Shown: positions 21,422 to 29,100 of the stretch, in pieces
Layout of the letters: every line of letters begins with the position of its first letter
How positions within the stretch are numbered: position 1 is the first letter of the stretch
Assembly: GCF_002024505.1 (NCBI RefSeq)
Contig: NZ_CP019402.1
Coordinates: 1,116,001 to 1,180,000, forward strand
Length of the DNA stretch: 64,000 nt
From: Plantibacter flavus
GTDB lineage: Bacteria > Actinomycetota > Actinomycetes > Actinomycetales > Microbacteriaceae
Reading direction: 5' to 3'
The notes under the pieces: generated by a model
What the model was told of the DNA's origin: nothing
Databases searched by the model: none
The model's input: only the letters and a program-made list of their open reading frames with translations
Position numbers and translations under genes: made by a program

Positions 21422-22239
21422 CGACGATCGAGACCGCGCGGTCCACGCACACCCTGCGCAGCGAGGGGCGGACCGACACCGGGCTGGTCCGACGCCTGAA
21501 CGAGGACGCGTTCTACGCCGGCGCGCCCGCCTTCGTCGTCGCGGACGGCATGGGCGGGCACGAACGCGGCGAGGTCGCGAGCCGTGAGGTCGCGGCGGCG
21601 CTCGAACGTGGCATCCCGATCGGCATCCCGACGACGACCGAGGCGGTCGTGACCACGATCGTCGCCGCCAACGCGGTCATCCGCGGCATCCCCACGCCGA
21701 ACGGGGTCATCGGCACGACCGTCGCGGGCCTCGCGCTCGTGGCGCTGTCGCCGCAGACCGACCTCCATTGGATGGTGTTCAACGTGGGGGACTCCCGGGT
21801 GTACACCTGGGCCGACGGCGCACTCCGTCGGATCACCGTCGACCACTCGGCCGTGCAGGAACTCGTCGACGCCGGCTCCATCACGGAGGCGGAGGCGCGC
21901 GAACACCCCGATCGCAACATCGTGACGAAGGCGATCGGCGTCGAGGCCGGCATCGACCCGGACGTCTGGCTCCTTCCCGTCGTCGGGCGGCAGCGGTTCC
22001 TGCTCTGCTCCGACGGGCTCACCGGCGAGCTGTCCGACGAGCGGATCGCCGAGGTCCTGTCGCAGGGCTTCGAGGGAGCGGCAGACCGCCTCGTGGAGCT
22101 CGCGCTGGCCGCCGGTGGGCGGGACAACGTGACCGCACTGGTCGTCGACGTCGTGTCGACCTCGCTGATGTCCAGCGGCCCCGGCTACGATGACGCGGGT
22201 GGTCTCGGGTATCTTGAAGAGACGATGCCGCGAGGCTAG
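21418..22239 (+). CDS. PP2C-family Ser/Thr protein phosphatase
   Basis: The 273-residue protein is a complete metal-dependent PPM/PP2C phosphatase. It has RLNEDAF, ADGMGGHERGE, the GDSRVY strand, SDGLTGE and GRDN in order, giving the Asp residues that bind two Mn or Mg ions. It has no transmembrane segment, so it works in the cytoplasm. It is expected to reverse the phosphorylation made by the membrane kinase encoded two genes downstream and so to control which FHA domains in this locus are engaged. The start is the ATG overlapping the preceding stop; the frame remains open upstream, but that region is the lipoprotein gene. Confidence 0.93.
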   Translation: MTTIETARSTHTLRSEGRTDTGLVRRLNEDAFYAGAPAFVVADGMGGHERGEVASREVAAALERGIPIGIPTTTEAVVTTIVAANAVIRGIPTPNGVIGTTVAGLALVALSPQTDLHWMVFNVGDSRVYTWADGALRRITVDHSAVQELVDAGSITEAEAREHPDRNIVTKAIGVEAGIDPDVWLLPVVGRQRFLLCSDGLTGELSDERIAEVLSQGFEGAADRLVELALAAGGRDNVTALVVDVVSTSLMSSGPGYDDAGGLGYLEETMPRG

Positions 22240-22249
22240 AGGAGTGGCC

Positions 22250-23608
22250 GTGTACTCGTACGAAATGGAACCGGCCGAGGTCCGCCGTTGGCTCGCTGTG
22301 GCGGGACCCGGCAGGCTGGTGCTGGTCGACGCCCAGGGCGACGACTCCGCCGCTGCAGCATTCGCCGCAGACCTCCCGGGCGACGCGTCGCTGTCGTTGA
22401 TCGTCGACCGCCTCGCCGCCGGCGGTCTCTCGAACACGCCCGCGTTCGCCGCGGCCGTCTGCGACGGATCGGGAGCGACGGTCATCGTGCGCGGGCTCGC
22501 CGCGGCCGTCGTGACGAGCGCCGCCGGGACCGAGACGGTCCTGGGCGCCCGCGCCACCACCTGGGTCGAGGAACACCACGCGGACGCGGTGAGCGTCACG
22601 CTCCGGAGCGACCAGCCGAACCCGTCCGGCGTGCGACTCCCGCTCGGGTCGGGAGCCGTCTGGACGACGTCCATCACGGCGACCCTCGACGAGGAGTCCA
22701 CGGCTTCCGTCGCCGCTCCGACCAGCGACGAGCGCCGGTCGACCGAATCGTCCACCGATGCGCCGACGGCGGCGGAGCAGCTCGCGGCCCCGCCCGTCCC
22801 GGCTCCCGCCGAGCCCGCTGCGTCCGCGGCGACCTCGGACGACGCGGACGACGGGACGGACGGCGACGAGGCGACCCCGGTGGCGCACATCGAGCCGGCG
22901 CAGTCGCTCCACGTCGTGCCGTCCGTCTCCGACACCCAGTTCTTCCACGACGAGGACGACCCGGACGAGACCCCCTCCACCCCGGAGGAGCCCGTCGACG
23001 AGGGCTATGACTTCCTGTTCGGCCAGACCGTGCTCCGACCGGTCGGTGCGGCGGCGGTCGACGAGGCCGGCGACGCGGAACGCGCGGCGGCCGAGGAGTC
23101 GGCGCACCAGCAGGCGGCAGCCACCGCGGTCGCCGCGCCGGAACCCGCGGCAGCCGGACCATCGGACCTCGGCGACCACGACGGCCACACGATCCTCGCC
23201 GAGGACCTCGCCGCGCTGCGTGCGCGTCGAGCGGCCGAGACCCCGCCTGCCCGGTCGTCCACGCCGTCGGCGACCCCACTCACGTATCTCGAACTCCCCG
23301 GCGGCACTCGCCAATCGCTCGCCTCGCCCGTCGTCCTCGGCCGGGCGCCGAGCGTCTCGCAGGTCCCGGCGTCCGTCGTCCCGACACTCGTCACGCTCAC
23401 TGGCGACGACATCTCGCGGAGCCACGTGCGCGTCGCGGTCGAGGGCGGCACGGTCGTCGTCACCGACCTCCACTCGCGGAACGGCACGCAGGTCGTCCTG
23501 CCCGGTCAGGCACCGCAGTCCCTCCGACCAGGGGAGCCGACACCGGTGATCGTCGGGACCGTCATCGACCTCGGCGGCGGCGTCGCGCTGCGCGTCCGAG
23601 AGGGCTGA
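22250..23608 (+). CDS. FHA-domain protein with N-terminal domain of unknown function
   Basis: The 452-residue protein has an N-terminal alpha/beta region (about 1-140), a long Ala/Pro/Asp/Glu-rich linker (about 145-345) and a C-terminal FHA domain. The FHA phosphothreonine-binding set is visible: LGRAP, DDISRSH and LHSRNGT. Its plan matches that of the FHA protein opening the locus, so the two may be paralogous adaptors. It lies between the phosphatase and the kinase genes, with 1 nt to the kinase. The GTG start is chosen because AGAGGAG lies five bases before it; an earlier GTG two codons upstream is possible. Confidence 0.87.
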   Translation: MYSYEMEPAEVRRWLAVAGPGRLVLVDAQGDDSAAAAFAADLPGDASLSLIVDRLAAGGLSNTPAFAAAVCDGSGATVIVRGLAAAVVTSAAGTETVLGARATTWVEEHHADAVSVTLRSDQPNPSGVRLPLGSGAVWTTSITATLDEESTASVAAPTSDERRSTESSTDAPTAAEQLAAPPVPAPAEPAASAATSDDADDGTDGDEATPVAHIEPAQSLHVVPSVSDTQFFHDEDDPDETPSTPEEPVDEGYDFLFGQTVLRPVGAAAVDEAGDAERAAAEESAHQQAAATAVAAPEPAAAGPSDLGDHDGHTILAEDLAALRARRAAETPPARSSTPSATPLTYLELPGGTRQSLASPVVLGRAPSVSQVPASVVPTLVTLTGDDISRSHVRVAVEGGTVVVTDLHSRNGTQVVLPGQAPQSLRPGEPTPVIVGTVIDLGGGVALRVREG

Positions 23609-23609
23609 C

Positions 23610-25253
23610 GTGCGCCGTTCACCCTCGCAACCGCCGGCCATCCCCGGGCTGCGGTTCGAACGACAGCTCGGAGCGGGTGGGTTCTCCGACGTCTTCCTGT
23701 ACGAGCAGCAGTTGCCGAGGCGTCAGGTCGCCGTCAAGGTGCTCCTCGCCGAGCACCTCAGCGAGCAGACCCGTGAGGCCTTCGTCGCCGAGGCGAACCT
23801 CATGGCGCAGCTCTCCGCGCACCCCTACATCGTCACGATCTACACGGCGGACGTCGCCCCGGACGGACGACCATACCTCGCGATGGAGTACTGCGCGGGG
23901 CCGAGCCTCGCCGAGCAGGCGAAGCTGCGGCGGTTCGCCGTCGCCGATGCGCTGCGCACCGGCGTCCGCCTGGCCAGTGCGGTGGCGACCGCCCACGCGG
24001 CCGGCATCCTCCACCGCGACATCAAACCGGCCAACGTGCTCACCAACGCGTACGGCTGGCCGGCGCTGACCGACTTCGGCATCTCACAGGCCGTCGAACT
24101 CGAGGTTCCGACGAACGCCGGCCCCGGGCGCCCTGGCGACGTCGGTTCCACCGGTGCCTCGGGCACGCAGACGGTCGGTCTCTCCATCCCCTGGTCGCCG
24201 CCCGAGATGTTCGAGGACGAGCCGCATCCGGACGTGCGGTCCGACGTGTTCTCCCTGGCGGCGACGGTCTACACGCTCCTCGCCGGGCGGACGCCGTTCG
24301 AGATCCCCGGGCAGTCGAACGGTGCGGCCGACCTCATCAGCCGGATCGAGCGCGGGACCATCACGCCGCTCGGGCGCGACGACGCACCGGCTTCCCTCGT
24401 CGCGACGCTGCAGAAGGGCCTCGCGAAGGACCGCGCCAACCGTTTCGAGAGCGCCGTCGACTTCGCGCGGGCGTTGCAGCGCGTCGAGATGGAGCTGGCG
24501 TACGCGCCGACACCCATCGACATCCCGAACCTCGTGCAGCCGCAGTCGCAGGCCCCCCGACCGGACACGTCCAGCAGTGCGTCGGACGAGACGCGGGTCC
24601 GACAGGTCCCGACGGTCGAGGCCCAGCCACGTCCCGGCGTGCCGAGTGTGCAGCCTCCGGTCGGCGACGAGACGGTGGTCCGCTCGGCGGGACCGCTCGT
24701 GCAGCCGATCCAACCGTCGGCGCCGATCACCGTCGGAGCGGCCTCGGCGCCTTCCGAGACGATCCGCCGCGACCGCCTCGAGACCGCCGCCGCAGGTCCG
24801 GCGGAGGACCCCGATGCCGGTACGGACGGACGAGGCGGACGTCGCCGACTGACCCGCCTCCTCGTCGTGGGCGGCGTCGCGGTGCTCGCGGTCGGTGGGA
24901 TCGCGGCCGGGATCATCTGGCAGGGCGCGGCCGCCGACCCGAAGCCGACCGCCGCCGCGACCGGGGCGCCGATCCAACTGAGCGACGTCCCCTCGCCGAA
25001 GCCGTTCGGGGTGAACATCAGCGAGGACGGCAGCGTCGTCACGTTCATCTGGGACAACCCGGATCCGCAGGACGGCGACTCGTACATCTACCAGGTGACG
25101 AGCAGCGGCAAGAACTCGCCGAAGGTACCGACCTCGACGTACGCGGTCGATCTGAAGCCGAGTGCTCCGGGCGCGCAGTTGTGCATCGAGGTGGTGATCG
25201 TCCGGGGCGGCGTCACCTCGCCCGATCCACTCGAGATGTGCTCGCAGCAGTAG
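23610..25253 (+). CDS. membrane Ser/Thr protein kinase (Hanks type)
   Basis: The 547-residue protein has an N-terminal kinase domain (about 15-280) with glycine loop GAGGFSDVF, VAVK lysine, catalytic loop HRDIKPANVL and DFG. A Pro/Thr-rich juxtamembrane linker follows, then one transmembrane helix (about 412-432) and an exported C-terminal domain of about 110 residues with two cysteines. The exported part is not made of PASTA repeats; it looks like a small beta-sandwich. The activation segment is unusual: the common GTPxYMAPE motif is replaced by TVGLSIPWSPPEMF. The kinase should sense something outside the membrane and phosphorylate partners of the three FHA proteins or the FHA-bearing ATPase. 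The start is GTG, one base after the preceding stop. Confidence 0.92.
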   Translation: MRRSPSQPPAIPGLRFERQLGAGGFSDVFLYEQQLPRRQVAVKVLLAEHLSEQTREAFVAEANLMAQLSAHPYIVTIYTADVAPDGRPYLAMEYCAGPSLAEQAKLRRFAVADALRTGVRLASAVATAHAAGILHRDIKPANVLTNAYGWPALTDFGISQAVELEVPTNAGPGRPGDVGSTGASGTQTVGLSIPWSPPEMFEDEPHPDVRSDVFSLAATVYTLLAGRTPFEIPGQSNGAADLISRIERGTITPLGRDDAPASLVATLQKGLAKDRANRFESAVDFARALQRVEMELAYAPTPIDIPNLVQPQSQAPRPDTSSSASDETRVRQVPTVEAQPRPGVPSVQPPVGDETVVRSAGPLVQPIQPSAPITVGAASAPSETIRRDRLETAAAGPAEDPDAGTDGRGGRRRLTRLLVVGGVAVLAVGGIAAGIIWQGAAADPKPTAAATGAPIQLSDVPSPKPFGVNISEDGSVVTFIWDNPDPQDGDSYIYQVTSSGKNSPKVPTSTYAVDLKPSAPGAQLCIEVVIVRGGVTSPDPLEMCSQQ

Positions 25254-25319
25254 CGGGACGGACGCGTCGGACGGACGCACGGGGAGCGACACGATGACAG
25301 ATATCAGGGGGACTGGGCG

Positions 25320-26075
25320 ATGAGCATGGACGAGGCGACGGACACGACGACGACGAAGACGGCGGTGCGCGTCGAGTTCTGCGGCGAGGAGTACGCCGTG
25401 GACGCACGCAAGCCGTTCCTGATCGGGCGCGAGGGCGACCTCGTCGTCGACGAGAACCCCTTCCTGCACCGCACCTTCCTCAGTGTCACCTTCGACGCCG
25501 GGCTCTGGTGGCTCACGAACATCGGGAACACCCTCTCCGCGACGGTGACGGACACCACCGGCAACGTGCAGGCGTGGCTCGCGCCCGGCGCGCGGCTCCC
25601 GATCGTGTTCCCCGAGCTGCAGGTGCTGTTCAGTGCGGGGACGACGACCTACGACTTCACGATCACCTCGGATCTCGAGTACTTCAGTCCGTCGCAGCTC
25701 TCGACGACCACCGCCGGGACCACGACCGTCGGTCCGATCCACCTGACGAGCAGCCAGCGCCTCCTCATCGTCGCCCTGGCCGAGGACGTCCTGCGTCAGG
25801 CGTCGCCCGGCCGCGGTGAGATCCCGGCGTCTGCGGCCGCCGCCGCCCGCCTCGGCTGGAGCCAGACCACCTTCAACCGCAAGCTCGACAACGTCTGCGA
25901 CAAGCTCGACAAGTTCGGGGTGCAGGGGCTGCGCGGCGGACCAGGCAAGCTCGCGACCGGACGTCGCGCACGACTGGTCGAGTACGCCGTCTCGACCAGG
26001 CTCGTCGACGCCAGCGACCTGCCGCTCCTCGACCATGCCGACCAGGCGGGCGTCGACGGGGGACGACCAGCCTGA
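25320..26075 (+). CDS. FHA-like protein with C-terminal helix-turn-helix, candidate regulator
   Basis: The 251-residue soluble protein has an N-terminal beta-rich region (about 15-110) with a partial FHA signature (LIGREGDLVVDENPF, then HRTFLS and IGNT). Its C-terminal region looks like a winged or sigma-type helix-turn-helix (EIPASAAAAARLGWSQTTF, then NRKLDNVCDKL). The residues matching the phosphothreonine contacts are imperfect, so binding may differ from the other FHA domains. Proteins joining FHA to a DNA-binding domain link Ser/Thr phosphorylation to transcription. Its place next to the kinase makes it the best local candidate for binding the repeated palindrome. Two in-frame ATGs (25320 and 25326) are possible. 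Confidence 0.72.
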   Translation: MSMDEATDTTTTKTAVRVEFCGEEYAVDARKPFLIGREGDLVVDENPFLHRTFLSVTFDAGLWWLTNIGNTLSATVTDTTGNVQAWLAPGARLPIVFPELQVLFSAGTTTYDFTITSDLEYFSPSQLSTTTAGTTTVGPIHLTSSQRLLIVALAEDVLRQASPGRGEIPASAAAAARLGWSQTTFNRKLDNVCDKLDKFGVQGLRGGPGKLATGRRARLVEYAVSTRLVDASDLPLLDHADQAGVDGGRPA

Positions 26076-26116
26076 GGTTGACCCCCGCAACCGTTTTCCA
26101 GACGGCACTTGTTTGT

Positions 26117-26122
26117 TAGAGT
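26117..26122 (+). promoter_or_regulatory. candidate -10 of the surface-fibre operon
   Basis: TAGAGT stands in the only relatively AT-rich part of the gap and would place a transcript start about 55 nt before the Ig-repeat protein gene. No clear -35 is present. Confidence 0.4.
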
Positions 26123-26183
26123 GACTCCGCGTTTGCAGCGCGGTGCGTGGACCGTGCCTTGACCGAACATCACCTGGGGGATC

Positions 26184-29100
26184 GTGAGCAACTGGAGCGC
26201 CTGGCTGCGCAAGCGCAAGACCGCGGCCTCCATCACGGCACTGTCGGTCCTCGTCGCCGTACCGGTGACCGCTGCACTCATCCACCAGGGCTTCCCCGTC
26301 ACCGAGGTCGACCTCGAGTCCCGCGACGTCTGGGTCACCAACGGTGAATCCCTGCTCGCCGGGCGCCTCAACGACCAGATCTCCGAACTCGACGGAGCGG
26401 TCTCGACGGCCTCCAACAACGCCGACGTGCTGCAGGACGGCGACGACGTCTTCCTCCAGGACAAGGCGCTCTCCTCGCTCGAGCGCATCGACCCGGCGTT
26501 CACGAGTCTCATCCAGCGCGTCTCGCTGCCGACCGGCGCGACGGTGCACTACGGCGGCGACCGACTCTCGGTCGTGGCGGGGGAGACCGGCAAGCTCTGG
26601 TCCGTCGACGCCGCTGGGGAACTCCGGTTCGACCCCACGGAGACGAAACCGATCGTCTCCATCGGCAAGGCCGGTCAGGCGGTCGTCACCTCGACGGGCA
26701 CCATCCTCGCGGTGGCACCGGCGAAGGGGATCCTCTACCGCATCCTGCCCGACGGCACGAAGACCGAGTCGAAGCTCCCGAAGCTCGACGAGTACCAGCT
26801 CAGTGCGGCCGGTGAGCAGGCGGTCATCCTCGACCTGAAGTCCGGCGACCTCGTGAAGCAGGACGGCTCCATCGTCGAGCTGCCCGGCAAGCCCTTGAAG
26901 ATCCAGGAGCCGTCGGCCTCCGACGACGCGGCCGTCATCGCGACCGGCGACTCCCTCGTGCGCATCCCGCTCGGTGGCGGCGACCCGGAGGTGCTCGACG
27001 CGGACGTCGTCACCGAGGCGACGAGTGCGGCCGAGGTCACGGCCCCGGTCAACCTCGACGGCTGCATGCACGGTGCGTGGGCCTCCTCCAGCCGGTATGC
27101 CGCCGAGTGCGCCGACAAGAAGCCGGTCATCGCCGACATCAACCCGGAGACCGTCGGGCAGCAGCTCGTCTTCCGGGTGAACCGCTCGGTGATCGCGCTC
27201 AACAACGTCCAGACCGGCAACTCCTGGCTCGTGCAGGCGAACATGCGCCTCGTCGACAACTGGGACGAGGTGACGCCTCCGCAGGAGGAGGACGGCGAGG
27301 ACGGCGACGAGAAGGCGTCAGAGCAGTCCTTCGAGGACACCCTGGCCGAACGGACCGAGGAGAACCGGCCGCCGATCGCCCGCGACGACGCGTTCGGCGT
27401 CCGCCCGGGCCGCGCGACGGTCCTGCCGCTGCTCGACAACGACTCCGACGCGGACGGCGACGTCCTGACCATTCAGAACTTCGGCGACATCGGTCCCGAG
27501 ACCGGCAAGCTGGAGTACATCGACGGCAAGCGGGCATTGCAGTTCACGCCCGCAGAGGGCTTCGTGGCCGGGACGACGTCGTTCCGGTACTCGGTCAACG
27601 ATGGACGGCCGGGTGGCGTGGCCGAGGCGAACGTGAGCATCGCCATCAAACCGCCCGAGGTCAACGAGCCGCCCACGTCCCATCGCGAGGCCGCCGTGTC
27701 GGTCGAGGCCGGGCAGACGGTCACCTACAACGTGCTCGCCGACTGGCGCGATCCCGACGGTGACGACATCTTCCTCCAGTCGGCCTCGCCGGCGTCCGGC
27801 GACCTCGTCCGCTTCACCCCGGACGGCTTCGTGACGTTCACGCACGCCTCGCCCGAGATGGGCCCGCGCGACGTCAAATTCGTCGTGTCCGACGGCGTCA
27901 CCTCGGCGGAGGGGACGCTCAAGGTCGACGTGCAACCCGCCGGCGCCCTCAGCCCCATCGGTACACCGGACTTCGTCTCGACCTTCGTCGGCGAGTCCGC
28001 ACAGGTCCTGCCACTCGCGAACGACCAGTCACCGAGCGGTGCGCCCCTCGGTCTCATCGGTGTCGAAGCCCTGCAGGGCGGACTCGTGTCGTCGCCGAGT
28101 CTCGAGAAGCAGTCGGTCACCGTCTCGTCGAACGAGCCGGGCACCTACTACCTGAAGTACACGCTCGGTGCCGGCATCGCCTCGAGCATCGGGCTCATCC
28201 GCGTCGACGTGCTGGAGAAGCCCACCGACGTGCAGCCACCGGTCGCCGTGAAGGACGAGGGCTACCTGCGACCGAACGAGACGATCACGATCCCGGTCCT
28301 CGCGAACGACGAGTCGCCGGGCGGTCAGGTGTTGGCGCTCCAGTCCGTCGACGTGCCGGACGAGTCCGCCTCCCTCTCCGTCGAGGTCCTCGACAGTGCC
28401 GTGGTGCGCGTCTCCTCCTCGGCACCGCTCGAGGGACAACTGCAGTTCACCTACACGGTCTCCGACGGGACCTCCTCGGCGACGGCGGCGGTCACCATCG
28501 TCCCGGTGCCGCCGCTCCCGAAGCACCAGGCGCCGGTCGCGAGCGACGACGCCGTCGTGGTGCGCGCCGGCGACATCGCGAACGTCGCCGTGCTCGACAA
28601 CGACTACCACCCCGACGCGGCCGTGATGTTGGTCGACCGCGAGCTGGTCGACGTGCCGACCGCCGGCCTGGCCTTCGTCGACGACGACGAGGTGCGGTTC
28701 CAGGCGCCGACCGAGCCCGGCACCTACACCGCCACGTATCGCGTGTACGACACCTTCGGCGAGGCCGACACGGCCACGGTGACCTTCAACGTGGTCGGCG
28801 AGGACAAGAAGAACAACCAACCGCCCGTCCCGCAGCTGCTCACCTCCCGGGTGTTCGCCGGTGCGACGGTCCGCGTGGACGTCCCGCTCGACGGTCTGGA
28901 TCCGAACGGCGACTCGGTGGTCCTCGACGACATCGCCTCCGCGCCCCTCCTCGGTCGCGTCATCGAGCAGGGGAGCACCTGGTTCGTCTACGAGGCGGCC
29001 CCGGACTCCTCCGGCACCGACACCTTCCAGTACCGGGTCAAGGACACCTACGGCGCGGTCGCAGTGGGCACGATCAAGATCGGCGTCATCGGGCGTCCCG

